Shown here: piece after piece, positions 16,443 through 24,829 of the stretch
Numbering within the stretch: position 1 is the first letter of the stretch
Layout of the letters: each line of letters opens with the position of its first letter
Assembly (NCBI GenBank): GCA_902625035.1
Contig: CACNZK010000011.1
Span: 1 to 39,755 of the forward strand
DNA from: an uncultured Pelagibacteraceae bacterium
Lineage (GTDB): Bacteria; Pseudomonadota; Alphaproteobacteria; Pelagibacterales; Pelagibacteraceae
Direction: 5' to 3'
Length of the DNA stretch: 39,755 nucleotides
Position numbers and translations under genes: made by a program
Notes under the pieces: generated by a model
The model's input: the letters and a program-made list of their open reading frames with translations, nothing else
What the model was told of the DNA's origin: nothing
The model's database searches: none

Positions 16443-17035
16443 TGTTCACTGATTTCATTACTCCAGAACAAATAACTATTCTAACACAAATTATATTAAT
16501 TGATCTTGTTCTAGCAGGCGATAACGCAATAATAATTGGGATGGTTGCATCTAAATTTCCTTTAGAGCAAAGAAAAAAAATAATTTTTTGGGGTATAGGT
16601 GGAGCAGTTATTTTAAGGATAGTTTTAACTTTATTAACTGCTTATTTATTGCAAATAACTGGTTTAAGATTAATTGGCGGTCTTCTACTTCTTTACATAG
16701 TTTATAAACTTTACGTAGATGTTGTGAAAGGATCAGATCACGAAAGTGATATAAAAGTAGATAACTCAAGCTTCTTAAAAGCTATTTGGACAATTTTATT
16801 AGCCGATTTTACTATGAGCTTGGATAATGTTTTAGGAGTTGCTGGCGCGGCTGGTGACCACTATTATTTATTAGTTTTTGGTCTCGTTTTATCCATAGTA
16901 TTAATGGCAACAGCTGCAACATTAATATCTAATTGGATTAAAAAATATAAGTGGATTGCGTGGGCTGGTTTGTTGGCAATATTAATTGTCGCTATTGAAT
17001 TGATTTATACTGATATTAAAATATTATTTTTATGA
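16442..17035 (+). CDS. TerC family integral membrane protein
   Basis: A 197-aa protein with about six or seven helices. Two TerC hallmark segments are present: IDLVLAGDNAIIIGM (Asp21, Asp27, Asn28) and LLADFTMSLDNVLGVAGAA, each with paired acidic/Asn residues in the membrane thought to coordinate Mn2+ or other divalent cations. Short TerC proteins like this resemble YjbE/MeeY-type manganese exporters that metallate exported proteins. The start codon overlaps the GMC stop (TAATG) and its stop overlaps the next ATG, so it is translationally coupled on both sides. Why it sits between two dehydrogenases is not clear. Confidence 0.88.
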   Translation: MFTDFITPEQITILTQIILIDLVLAGDNAIIIGMVASKFPLEQRKKIIFWGIGGAVILRIVLTLLTAYLLQITGLRLIGGLLLLYIVYKLYVDVVKGSDHESDIKVDNSSFLKAIWTILLADFTMSLDNVLGVAGAAGDHYYLLVFGLVLSIVLMATAATLISNWIKKYKWIAWAGLLAILIVAIELIYTDIKILFL

Positions 17036-17802
17036 TGTACTTAAAAAATTACAATCTAAAAAATAAAACTGCAGTTGTAACTGGAGCTGGTAAAGGGCTT
17101 GGAAGAGCTTGCGCGATTGCTCTAGCTGAAGCAGGTGCAAATTTAATCATCATAAGTAGAACCAAAAAAGATTTAGATGAAGTCTCAAAGAAAATAAAAA
17201 AAACTAAGTCAAAATGTAAATCTTATGTTTGTGACATTACAAATTATGATCAAATTAAGAGAATTATAAATAAACAATCAAAAATTGATATCCTCATCAA
17301 TAATGCAGGTAACAATATTCCTGAACACTTTACCAAAGTTAAAACTAAGGACATGGAGTATCTAGTTAAAATAAACACAATGGCTACATTTAACCTAGCT
17401 CAATTATGTGCTCTTAAAATGATTAAATTTAAAAATAGAAAAAAAATTGGTGGGGCTATAGTAAATATGTCTTCACAAATGGGTCATGTTGGAGGACCAA
17501 TAAGAAGTGTTTATAACATGACAAAATTTGGTTTGGAAGGTCTTACAAAAGGTATGTCAATTGATCTTGCTAAATATAACATAAGAGTAAATACAGTTTG
17601 CCCAACTTTTGTAGTTACTCCAATGACAAGTAAGTTTTTAAAAAGTAAAAAATTTAAGAGAGAGGTTTTGGGTAATATACCTTTAGGAAAATTTGCAGAA
17701 CTTTCAGATGTTGCGAGTGCAGCTGTATTTCTTGCCTCTGATGCAGCTTCAATGATCACCGGAACTTCCTTATTAGTTGATGGCGGATGGACAGCAAAAT
17801 AA
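17032..17802 (+). CDS. SDR family oxidoreductase
   Basis: A 256-aa classical short-chain dehydrogenase. TGAGKGLG (17-24), NNAG (90-93), the SSQMGHVGG loop with the catalytic Ser, and Tyr161/Lys165 in YNMTK are all present. Arg43 after the second strand (IIISRTKKDL) suggests NADP(H) preference, unlike the NAD-type Asp of the SDR at 9.4-10.1 kb. The start overlaps terC by 4 nt (ATGA); either of the two adjacent ATG codons could be used. Overall it resembles gluconate 5-dehydrogenase-like SDRs, but the substrate is unknown. Its 3' end overlaps the M23 peptidase gene by 16 nt. Confidence 0.85.
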   Translation: MMYLKNYNLKNKTAVVTGAGKGLGRACAIALAEAGANLIIISRTKKDLDEVSKKIKKTKSKCKSYVCDITNYDQIKRIINKQSKIDILINNAGNNIPEHFTKVKTKDMEYLVKINTMATFNLAQLCALKMIKFKNRKKIGGAIVNMSSQMGHVGGPIRSVYNMTKFGLEGLTKGMSIDLAKYNIRVNTVCPTFVVTPMTSKFLKSKKFKREVLGNIPLGKFAELSDVASAAVFLASDAASMITGTSLLVDGGWTAK

Positions 17803-18590
17803 TAACTAGATTATTTTTTCTTATAATCTTTTTAAGCACGACTCACTTAAATGCTATTGAATTTAAGGGTAAATTTCTGCAAGGTCATTATATAATTGGA
17901 ATAACTGATCCTAATTCTCAGATAATTGTAGACAAAAAAAAAGTTAAGGTTTCTAAAGATGGTTATTTTGTTTTTGGAATTGATCGAGATAGAAAATTTG
18001 ATTTAACTATTACTAAAATTACTAATGGTAAAAGTGAAAAAATAATTAAAAAAGTTCTTAAAAGAAAATATAATATTCAAAGAATAGATGGTTTAGAAGA
18101 GAGTAAAGTTACACCCCCAGAGTCAGTTTACAAAAGAATAAAAGAAGAAAATAATAGAATTGGTAAGGCTAGAGCAATCAATTCTGATTTACCTTTTTTT
18201 AAAAACCAATTCATTATGCCTGTTGAAGGAATTATTAGCGGAGTTTATGGAAGCCAAAGAATTCTTAATGGAAAACCAAAATGGCCCCACTATGGAATTG
18301 ATATTGCTGCAAAAAAAGGAACAATGATTAAGTCATCTGCATCTGGAGTTGTGACAATGGCAGAAGATGATCTTTATTATACTGGTGGTACAATTATCAT
18401 GGATCATGGACATGGAATTTCTACAATTTATTCACACCTTGAAAATGTAATAGTTTCTGTTGGCGATAAAATAAACCAAGGTGATATTATTGGGACAGTT
18501 GGATCAACAGGAAGATCTACAGGTCCTCACTTAGATTTTAGAGTAAATTGGTTTCAAACTAGGCTTGATCCAATGTCTTTACTGAATTAA
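17787..18590 (+). CDS. M23 family (LytM-like) metallopeptidase, exported
   Basis: A 267-aa peptidoglycan endopeptidase-like protein. The signal peptide is about residues 1-23 (RLFFLIIFLSTTHLNA). A beta-rich N-terminal domain (about 25-95) precedes the LytM domain (about 140-267). Zinc ligand candidates His168 and Asp172 (HYGID), catalytic His217 (YSHLEN) and His248 (GPHLD) are present. The usual HxH motif is HLD here, so Asp250 replaces the third zinc-ligand His; HLDW/HLDF variants form a known-looking subgroup of proteobacterial M23 proteins. The start is inside the SDR 3' end. It probably trims cell wall during growth or division, unless the Asp change makes it a non-catalytic regulator. 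Confidence 0.87.
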   Translation: MDSKIITRLFFLIIFLSTTHLNAIEFKGKFLQGHYIIGITDPNSQIIVDKKKVKVSKDGYFVFGIDRDRKFDLTITKITNGKSEKIIKKVLKRKYNIQRIDGLEESKVTPPESVYKRIKEENNRIGKARAINSDLPFFKNQFIMPVEGIISGVYGSQRILNGKPKWPHYGIDIAAKKGTMIKSSASGVVTMAEDDLYYTGGTIIMDHGHGISTIYSHLENVIVSVGDKINQGDIIGTVGSTGRSTGPHLDFRVNWFQTRLDPMSLLN

Positions 18591-18596
18591 GTATCA

Positions 18597-18752
18597 ATGT
18601 CTGTTGTGACAAAATTCAAAAACTTTCTATCTAAAAGTAAATGGGGTAAATATATTCTGGTGGGTGGATTTACATTTTTTCTTATTAAGGGACTGGTGTG
18701 GCTAATAGTTTTTTTAATTGCTGGTTTTAGTTTGATAAATTTTGGATCATAA
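18597..18752 (+). CDS. Small single- or two-helix membrane protein, 51 aa
   Basis: ATG at 18597 to TAA at 18750-18752, six bases after the M23 stop. The sequence starts MSVVTKFKNFLSKSKWGKYI and continues as hydrophobic LVGGFTFFLIKGLVWLIVFL. A basic amphipathic N-terminus (about 20 residues) is followed by one long or two short transmembrane helices. No family recognised. Tight spacing to both neighbours on the same strand places it in the GMC-terC-SDR-M23 run. Confidence 0.6.
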   Translation: MSVVTKFKNFLSKSKWGKYILVGGFTFFLIKGLVWLIVFLIAGFSLINFGS

Positions 18753-18766
18753 AATATAGTTTAAAA

Positions 18767-19195
18767 ATGGAAGTTGAGAATCAAAATAATACCGAATTTA
18801 AAGTAGCCGGTTTAACGATGGAAAAATTTTCTATTTATTATGGAATATTTTTAATTCTATGGGGAGTGATTGTTAGTTTTATTAGTGGGAGTGGATCATT
18901 CACCTCATATATTCCATCTATTTTAGGAGCTCCAATTTTAATTTTTTCCTATCTATCGATCAAATTCATTTCAAAGAAAAAAATGTTCATGCATATTGTA
19001 GTTTTATTTGGTTTGATAATCTTCTTGGGTGGTATTGATTTTATAAGATCATTAGTAAGTGGAAACGCTTTTGAAAATGTTTATGCAGATTTATCAAAAA
19101 TTATGATGTTAGTCACTGGTCTATTTTTTACATACCAGTGTATCAGATCATTTATTCATGCAAGAAAAATGAGAGAATTAGGAAATTCAGAATGA
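18767..19195 (+). CDS. Uncharacterised four-helix membrane protein
   Basis: A 142-aa protein with an acidic/polar N-terminus (MEVENQNNTEFKVAGLTMEK), four clear hydrophobic helices (starting near YYGIFLILWG, YIPSILGAPILIF, MHIVVLFGLIIFL and IMMLVTGLFFTYQ) and a basic C-terminal tail (HARKMREL). I do not recognise a family; the size and topology resemble small inner-membrane DUF proteins. It starts 14 nt after the 51-aa ORF and its stop overlaps the next start by 4 nt (ATGA), so it belongs to the same transcript. Confidence 0.7.
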   Translation: MEVENQNNTEFKVAGLTMEKFSIYYGIFLILWGVIVSFISGSGSFTSYIPSILGAPILIFSYLSIKFISKKKMFMHIVVLFGLIIFLGGIDFIRSLVSGNAFENVYADLSKIMMLVTGLFFTYQCIRSFIHARKMRELGNSE

Positions 19196-19962
19196 GAACA
19201 CAATCAGAAAAATTAGCTAATAAATTGGTAAAAGCTTTTTTAAAAAATAAAATTATCGCCCCTTTACCAAGAAAATTTACAAAAAAACTAACTGAGGCGA
19301 ACAAATTTAGATTGCTTTGTGAAAGCAAAGTTAACAAACCTATTATTGGTTATAAAGCTGGTGGAACCGGAATTCCAGTAATGAAAAAATTAAAAGAAAA
19401 AGAGCCTTTTTACGCTTCAGTATATAAGAGTAACTTTTTAAAGAGTGGTAAATCTGTAAGGATTAGTAAAACGACTTTTGGCATTGAATTAGAGGTTTGT
19501 TATTTAATTAAAAGAAATTTTTTTAATACCAAAGGAGCTGTAACAATGAAAAATATTTCAAAACATATATCCCACATGGCTCCTTGTATTGAGATTGTGG
19601 GCTACAGACAGAGAAAGAAAGGCATAACTTCATTTGGAGATTTATGTAGCGATTTTGGAGCAAATGTTAAGTTTTTGATAGGTCAAAAGAAAAAATACAA
19701 AAAGATCAATATTGGAAATTTAAAAACAAATATAAATAATAAAAAAACAAAGCAAAACATTAATGGAAACACTAGTGCTGTTTTTATTAATCCTTTAAAT
19801 TCATTAAGATTTGTTTTAAATAAAATTAGAAAAGACAAAATCAATCTAAATAAAAGTTTTTATGTTTTTACAGGATCCACTGTGGGAGTTGTTCCAATAG
19901 GTAAAGGACTTTATACTGGTAAAATCGATAAGTTAGGATCAGTTAAAGCTATAATCAGATAA
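19192..19962 (+). CDS. 2-keto-4-pentenoate hydratase-like protein (MhpD / FAH superfamily)
   Basis: A 256-aa member of the 2-oxopent-4-enoate hydratase / fumarylacetoacetate hydrolase superfamily. The frame is open upstream, but the ATG at 19192 overlaps the preceding stop as ATGA and gives the right length. Family features include YKAGGTGIPVMKKLKEKEPF near the start, GIELEVCYLI with the acidic residues that bind Mg2+ or Mn2+, HMAPCIEIVGYR, and the C-terminal FVFTGSTVGVVPIGKG-like region (here VFTGSTVGVVPIGKG). Members hydrate, decarboxylate or hydrolyse 2-oxo acid intermediates of aromatic or sugar-acid breakdown. No aromatic-degradation genes are adjacent, so the substrate is open. Confidence 0.78.
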   Translation: MRTQSEKLANKLVKAFLKNKIIAPLPRKFTKKLTEANKFRLLCESKVNKPIIGYKAGGTGIPVMKKLKEKEPFYASVYKSNFLKSGKSVRISKTTFGIELEVCYLIKRNFFNTKGAVTMKNISKHISHMAPCIEIVGYRQRKKGITSFGDLCSDFGANVKFLIGQKKKYKKINIGNLKTNINNKKTKQNINGNTSAVFINPLNSLRFVLNKIRKDKINLNKSFYVFTGSTVGVVPIGKGLYTGKIDKLGSVKAIIR

Positions 19963-19964
19963 AA

Positions 19965-20084
19965 GTGAAAACATTAATACTTTTAGCTTTAGTAATCGTT
20001 GTTGTGTGGGTGCTGTTTAGACCTTTTACTCAAAAGGAATTAGACAGATATAATGACAAAAATTGGCCTGATATGAATTTGTAG
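19965..20084 (+). CDS. Small membrane-anchored protein, 39 aa (GTG start)
   Basis: GTG at 19965 to TAG at 20082-20084, two bases after the hydratase stop. Translation begins MKTLILLALVIVVVWVLFRP and ends QKELDRYNDKNWPDMNL. One N-terminal transmembrane helix is followed by a polar cytoplasmic or periplasmic tail of about 20 residues. No family recognised. It is the last ORF before the convergent FAD-oxidoreductase gene. The clean hydrophobic/hydrophilic division supports it, but the GTG start and small size keep confidence moderate. Confidence 0.5.
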   Translation: MKTLILLALVIVVVWVLFRPFTQKELDRYNDKNWPDMNL

Positions 20085-20109
20085 GGCACCTGGCAACAGA
20101 ACTCCCAGG

Positions 20110-21417
20110 TTAGATTTCAGATTTAGCTCTTAATCTCTCATACATAAGTCTAGCTTTAATACCTAAATCTAAAAAGGGTTGTGGGGGTAACCAAGTTGGT
20201 TTGCTTCTAGCTTCAATAGTTTCAATTTCGTTTGTATGTTCATTACTGGCTTTTATAGCAATTTGCTCTCCAAATAATGTTCCAACACCGATACCTGAGC
20301 CATTATAACAACCTGCCACAAAAATATTGTCATCAATTTTTTCAAAAATCTGTGAACTATTTCTTGTTCTTGAGACAATACCTGACCAAGTTGATTTGAT
20401 AATATCATTTGGTAATTGTGGAAATCTTTTTTTAATACCAATTTTCTGTTTAATTGATCTTTTTTCTAATTCAGCTTTAGACATTTTATAAGGATTATGA
20501 ACTTCTGCGGTATTTCTGATTAAAATTCGTCTATCTTTAGTCAATCTTATAGTTGCTCCCATTGGTCTTACAGGTAAAACACCCCACTCCTTTGGCTCAC
20601 CTATAGATATAAATTCTTTATCTGTTAAAGGCCGCGTCATACTTGCGGTTAAAGTAATAGGAAAATTATAATTAGTTTTAATACCTAAAGATTTAAGAAA
20701 TCCATTAATGGCAAAAATTATTTTTTTGGTTTTTACAGAGCCATTCTTAAAACCACAATTGATTGTACTATTTACCTTTTTCCAATTTAATAATGATGAA
20801 TTTTCAAAAAGGTTTACGTTTTCAGGCAATGTATCAATCATTGCTCTTACCAATTTTCCTGGATGAAGTAAAATTCCTCCTTTGGTATAAAGAGCTATAT
20901 TATAAAAGTTAGTGCCTAATTTTTTTGTAAGTTCTTTATTAAATAAAAGATTATGCTCAAATCCAAGTTTAGATAGTGTGTCTGAAAAATTTTCTAATAT
21001 ATCTTTATCCTCAGATTTTGATGAAGCAAAAAACTTTCCACATTCATTCCAATCACAGTCTACCTGGTACTCTTTAATAAACTTTTTAACTGCCTCTATT
21101 CCTATTTTGTAGATATCAGCTTTTTTTTTATAATTTTCCAATTCTTTGTTAGAAGTAAAACCATCATTAAGCGTAGTATCAACTAGATAGCCAGAATTTC
21201 TTGAACTTGCACCCTCTCCTGCTAATTGAGCATCAACTAATAATACCTTCTGATTAGGATATAGCTGTCCTAATTTTCTCGCAGCCGACAGTCCAGTGTA
21301 TCCAGCACCTATAATTAACCATTCACAATTTAAATCTGATGAAATTGTTTTGATATTTGTTCTTGGGTTAAGATCATTGACCCAACTACAGCTATTATCA
21401 TTAACAACTTTCATCAA
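20110..21417 (-). CDS. FAD-dependent amine oxidoreductase (DAO family), co-transcribed with xsc
   Basis: A 435-aa D-amino-acid-oxidase-fold flavoprotein. The FAD motif is GAGYTG (37-42) in EWLIIGAGYTGLSAARKLG, followed by an acidic strand end (LLVDAQLAGEGASSRNSGY) that marks the PuuB/glycine-oxidase-like branch; the C-terminal FAD contact is FVAGCYNGSGIGVGTLFG. It begins 36 nt downstream of xsc on the same strand. Xsc needs sulfoacetaldehyde, which a taurine-oxidising flavoprotein (TauY-type taurine dehydrogenase) or an N-methyltaurine dehydrogenase would supply; that is the best reading of the context. On sequence alone, gamma-glutamylputrescine oxidase or sarcosine/proline-type oxidases are also possible. 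Confidence 0.8.
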   Translation of the reverse strand: MMKVVNDNSCSWVNDLNPRTNIKTISSDLNCEWLIIGAGYTGLSAARKLGQLYPNQKVLLVDAQLAGEGASSRNSGYLVDTTLNDGFTSNKELENYKKKADIYKIGIEAVKKFIKEYQVDCDWNECGKFFASSKSEDKDILENFSDTLSKLGFEHNLLFNKELTKKLGTNFYNIALYTKGGILLHPGKLVRAMIDTLPENVNLFENSSLLNWKKVNSTINCGFKNGSVKTKKIIFAINGFLKSLGIKTNYNFPITLTASMTRPLTDKEFISIGEPKEWGVLPVRPMGATIRLTKDRRILIRNTAEVHNPYKMSKAELEKRSIKQKIGIKKRFPQLPNDIIKSTWSGIVSRTRNSSQIFEKIDDNIFVAGCYNGSGIGVGTLFGEQIAIKASNEHTNEIETIEARSKPTWLPPQPFLDLGIKARLMYERLRAKSEI

Positions 21418-21453
21418 GAAAGATTACGATAATTGTTTACTAATTTAAAGATC

Positions 21454-23238
21454 TTAAGAAATTAAAGAAGGTTGCTTCTTCATATCTTCTTTTTTAATAC
21501 CTGCAACTTTAACTGGAGCTTTCATTGCATCTCTTCTAAAGGGCTCACCAAGTTCTTGGTTTAGAATTACCTCTATAAATGTAGTAATACCTTTCTTTTG
21601 GTCTTCACAAGATTGTTTAATTGCTGCAGTTGTATCTTCCATTGTTCTAACTGTTACTCCTTTTAAACCACACGCGTCAGCTACTTTTGCATAACTTAAA
21701 TTTGGATCTAATTCTGTACCAATAAAATTATTATCATACCACAAAGTTGTATTTCTTTTTTCAGCTCCCCATTGATAGTTTCTAAAAATTACCATAGTAA
21801 TTGAAGGCCATTCTTCTCGTGCGCAAGAGCTCATTTCATTCATACTTATTCCAAATGCACCATCTCCTGCAAAACCAATTACTGGAGTGTTAGGACAGCC
21901 TATTTTTGCACCTAGTATTGATGGAAAACCATATCCGCAAGGTCCAAACAAACCAGGCGCTAAATATTTTCTGGGCTTTTCAAAAGTTGGATAAGCATTT
22001 CCAATTGCACAATTGTTACCAATATCACTCGAAATGATTACATCTTCTGGCATTCCTGCTTGTATTGCTCTCCAAGCTTGTCTTGGTGACATTCTATCTT
22101 TGTCTCTTTCTCTTGCTTCTTTATTCCAAACTGTTCCTTCATCATCATCTTCATGATCTAAACTTGATAATTTTTGTAACCAAGCTGATTTTGTTTGATG
22201 AATTAAATCTTTTCTTTTCTGTCTATCTGTATCTCCAGCGCTTGCAGATAGTTTTTCTAAAATTTGTGTTGCAACCAACTTTGCATCACCACTAATCCCA
22301 ACTGTAACTTTTTTTGTCAATCCGATTCTATCTGGATTCATGTCCACTTGGATAATACTTGCATTTTTCGGCCAATAATCAATTCCATATCCTGGAAGCG
22401 TTGAAAATGGATTTAGTCTCGTTCCTAACGCCAATACAACATCTGCTTTTGAAATCAATTCCATAGCAGCTTTTGATCCATTGTATCCTAATGGTCCTAC
22501 AGCTAACGGGTGACTACCTGGAAAACTATCGTTATGTTGATATCCAGAGCAGACTGGTGAGTCTAATTTTTCAGCAAGTTTTTTTGTTTCCTCAATTGCA
22601 CCACCAATAACTACGCCTGCACCAGATAAAATGACTGGAAATTTTGCATTTGATAAAAGTTTTGCAGCTTTATCTATTGCTTCAGCTCCACCACCTTGTC
22701 TTTCTAATCTTACAATTGGAGGTAACTCAATATCTATTACTTGTGTCCAATAATCTCTAGGTACATTTATTTGAGCAGGTGCTGAACCTCTTATTGCCTT
22801 CTCTATAACTCTATTTAAAACTTCAGCCATTCTTGAAGGGTCTCTTACTTCCTCTTGGTAACAAACCATGTCTTTGAATAAATTCATTTGTTCTACTTCC
22901 TGAAAACCACCTTGACCCATAGTTTTGTTTGCAGCTTGAGGCGTTACTAATAAAAGAGGTGTGTGATTCCAATAAGCAGTTTTAATTGGAGTTACTAACC
23001 CAGTTATTCCTGGACCATTTTGAGCAATGACCATAGACATTTTACCTGTAGATCTAGTATATCCATCAGCAATTAATCCGCCGTTTGTTTCATGAGCAAC
23101 ATCCCAAAATGTTATTCCTGCATCAGGAAAAATATCTGAGATTGGCATAAAAGCTGATCCGATAATACCAAAAGCATGTTCAATGCCGTGCATTTGTAAA
23201 ACTTTTACAAAAGCTTCTTCTGTTGTCATTTTTGTCAT
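21454..23238 (-). CDS. xsc: Sulfoacetaldehyde acetyltransferase (Xsc)
   Basis: Thiamine-diphosphate enzyme converting sulfoacetaldehyde plus phosphate to acetyl phosphate plus sulfite, the desulfonating step of taurine and isethionate catabolism. Its 594 aa match Xsc. The N-terminus (KMTTEEAFVKVLQMHGIEHA) and segments such as WNHTPLLLVTPQAANKTMGQ and FKDMVCYQEEVRDPSRMAEV closely follow characterised Xsc proteins, more so than acetolactate synthase. Glu50 (HETNGG) is the cofactor-activating Glu, and GDGAFGISMNEM with the following NYQWG binds ThDP and Mg. Start 23238 has a good Shine-Dalgarno (AGAAAGG, 23253-23247). It is divergent from suyA. No phosphotransacetylase gene accompanies it here. 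Confidence 0.95.
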   Translation of the reverse strand: MTKMTTEEAFVKVLQMHGIEHAFGIIGSAFMPISDIFPDAGITFWDVAHETNGGLIADGYTRSTGKMSMVIAQNGPGITGLVTPIKTAYWNHTPLLLVTPQAANKTMGQGGFQEVEQMNLFKDMVCYQEEVRDPSRMAEVLNRVIEKAIRGSAPAQINVPRDYWTQVIDIELPPIVRLERQGGGAEAIDKAAKLLSNAKFPVILSGAGVVIGGAIEETKKLAEKLDSPVCSGYQHNDSFPGSHPLAVGPLGYNGSKAAMELISKADVVLALGTRLNPFSTLPGYGIDYWPKNASIIQVDMNPDRIGLTKKVTVGISGDAKLVATQILEKLSASAGDTDRQKRKDLIHQTKSAWLQKLSSLDHEDDDEGTVWNKEARERDKDRMSPRQAWRAIQAGMPEDVIISSDIGNNCAIGNAYPTFEKPRKYLAPGLFGPCGYGFPSILGAKIGCPNTPVIGFAGDGAFGISMNEMSSCAREEWPSITMVIFRNYQWGAEKRNTTLWYDNNFIGTELDPNLSYAKVADACGLKGVTVRTMEDTTAAIKQSCEDQKKGITTFIEVILNQELGEPFRRDAMKAPVKVAGIKKEDMKKQPSLIS

Positions 23239-23289
23239 TAATAAAGCCTTTCTAAACTAGTAATAAAATATTTTTTATAAAAGTATTTC

Positions 23290-23306
23290 TTAATTGACGC
23301 GATTAA
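23290..23306. promoter_or_regulatory. Imperfect 17-bp inverted repeat between xsc and suyA
   Basis: TTAATTGACGCGATTAA: 6 of 8 possible pairs around the central base are complementary, with a GC-containing centre that stands out in this AT-rich gap. It lies in the 115-bp region from which xsc (left) and suyA (right) diverge, so it is a reasonable operator candidate for joint control. A TATAAG at 23309-23314 could be part of the suyA promoter. Confidence 0.35.
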
Positions 23307-23353
23307 TATATAAGTTTTTTGAAAATTCAAACAAACAAATCGACACTAGATAA

Positions 23354-23638
23354 ATGGCTACTGATATCATTATTCACGATAAAAAAGACAATGTAGGAGT
23401 AGTTGTGATTGAAAAAATAACCCCAAAACAGGACTGTAAATGCTGGATAATGGAAGATGATAGTTCAACTAACATTCAATCAATGGATGAAATTCCTTTA
23501 GGTCACAAGATAGCAATGACTGATTTAAAAGAGGGTGATACGATCTTAAAATATGGCCATGATATTGGTAAAGTTGTAAAATCAATTCAAAAAGGTGAAC
23601 ATGTTCATGTTCATAACGTTAAAACAAAAAAGTGGTAG
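23354..23638 (+). CDS. suyA: Sulfolactate sulfo-lyase, small subunit (SuyA)
   Basis: A 94-aa SAF-domain protein. With SuyB it splits (2R)-3-sulfolactate into pyruvate and sulfite. The family features DIIIHDKKDNVGVVVIE at the N-terminus, IPLGHKIAMTDLKEGDTILK in the middle and the His-rich end GEHVHVHNVKTKKW are all present and agree with SuyA rather than with the fused UxaA altronate dehydratase. The adjoining suyB starts 4 nt after the stop. It is divergent from xsc, so both sulfite-releasing routes share an upstream control region. There is no obvious Shine-Dalgarno before the ATG. Confidence 0.9.
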   Translation: MATDIIIHDKKDNVGVVVIEKITPKQDCKCWIMEDDSSTNIQSMDEIPLGHKIAMTDLKEGDTILKYGHDIGKVVKSIQKGEHVHVHNVKTKKW

Positions 23639-23642
23639 GTGA

Positions 23643-24809
23643 ATGGATATCCCAAAAAGTTTTTTAGGTTATAAAAGAGAAAATGGCAGAGCGGGAACGA
23701 GAAATCATGTAATCATTTTACCAGTTGATGATATTTCTAATGCTTGCGCAGAGGCTGTTGCAAACAATATTAAAGGGACTATTGCATTGCCCCATTCTTA
23801 TGGCCGATTACAGTTTGGTGCTGATTTAGAACTTCACTTTAGAACAATGATTGGAACTGGCAGTAACCCGAATGTAGCGGCTGTAATCGTAATTGGTATT
23901 GAACCAAAGTGGACTAAGAAAATTGTAGATGGAATTGCGAAGACTGGAAAACCCGTAGAAGGATTTCATATTGAAAGAACAGGTGACATTGGCACTGTAA
24001 TGAAAGCATCCAAAAGAGCTCAGGAATTAGTTATGTGGGCTTCAGAAAAACAAAGAGAAGAATGTCCTATAAGTGATTTATGGATTTCAGTGAAGTGTGG
24101 TGAATCTGATACAACTTCAGGCCTTGCCTCAAACCCGACTGTGGGAAATTTAATGGATAAACTTGAACCACTTGGTGTTCACTTATGTTTCGGTGAAACT
24201 TCAGAACTTACAGGTGCTGAGAAGGTTTGTGCAACAAGAGGTGCAACAAAGGAAGCCTCAGAAAAATTTATGAAAACTTGGAGTGCTTATAACGATTTTA
24301 TTTTAAAAGAAGCAACAGATGATTTATCTGAAAGTCAACCAACTGCTGGTAATATTGCAGGTGGTTTAACTACTATTGAGGAAAAAGCATTTGGAAACTT
24401 TCAAAAAATTGGAAACTGTAAATTTATAGATGTTTTGGAACCAGCAGAGGAACCAAAAAAAGGAAAAGGTTTATATTTTATGGATACTTCTTCAGCAGCT
24501 GCAGAGTGTGTAACACTTCAAGCTGCAGCAGGATTTAATATTCATTTATTTCCAACTGGTCAGGGTAATATTGTTGGGAATCCAATTGAACCTGTCGTTA
24601 AATTAACAGCTAATCCGTTAACAGCAAAAAGTATGAGTGAACATGTGGATTGTGATGTCTCTAAAATTCTTTCAAGAGAAATGAATTTATCCGAAGCGGG
24701 GGATAAACTCATTGAGACTACTCTTAGAGTAGCCAATGGAAGATTAACCTGCGCAGAAGCTTTAGGTCATAAAGAATTTGTTATGACTAAACTTTATAGA
24801 AGTGCTTAA
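23643..24809 (+). CDS. suyB: Sulfolactate sulfo-lyase, large subunit (SuyB)
   Basis: A 388-aa protein of the UxaA/GarD dehydratase family, the catalytic partner of SuyA. Expected features are present: [20 protein letters not shown] at the start, the substrate-loop segment [34 protein letters not shown], and the C-terminal metal-binding part with [21 protein letters not shown]. Family members use Fe2+ or a similar metal to eliminate a group beta to a carboxylate; here the group is sulfite. A separate small subunit directly upstream distinguishes it from single-chain altronate dehydratase. GarD-like sugar-acid dehydratases remain the alternative. Confidence 0.9.
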   Translation: MDIPKSFLGYKRENGRAGTRNHVIILPVDDISNACAEAVANNIKGTIALPHSYGRLQFGADLELHFRTMIGTGSNPNVAAVIVIGIEPKWTKKIVDGIAKTGKPVEGFHIERTGDIGTVMKASKRAQELVMWASEKQREECPISDLWISVKCGESDTTSGLASNPTVGNLMDKLEPLGVHLCFGETSELTGAEKVCATRGATKEASEKFMKTWSAYNDFILKEATDDLSESQPTAGNIAGGLTTIEEKAFGNFQKIGNCKFIDVLEPAEEPKKGKGLYFMDTSSAAAECVTLQAAAGFNIHLFPTGQGNIVGNPIEPVVKLTANPLTAKSMSEHVDCDVSKILSREMNLSEAGDKLIETTLRVANGRLTCAEALGHKEFVMTKLYRSA

Positions 24810-24829
24810 GTTTTATTGCTTTTATTAAA

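Noticed and set aside
20088..20110. Hairpin ACCTGG...CCAGGT between the convergent 39-aa ORF and the FAD oxidoreductase gene
   Set aside because: Only a 6-bp stem with an 11-nt loop and no T run on either strand, so it is not a convincing intrinsic terminator.
21454..23238. Acetolactate synthase as the identity of the ThDP enzyme
   Set aside because: Sequence blocks follow Xsc closely (KTMGQGGFQEVEQ, FKDMVCYQEEVRDP) and there is no regulatory subunit gene nearby.
23643..24809. Altronate dehydratase (UxaA) as the identity of SuyB
   Set aside because: A separate SuyA-like small subunit with the HVHVHN ending sits 4 nt upstream and xsc is adjacent, so sulfolactate sulfo-lyase is the better reading.
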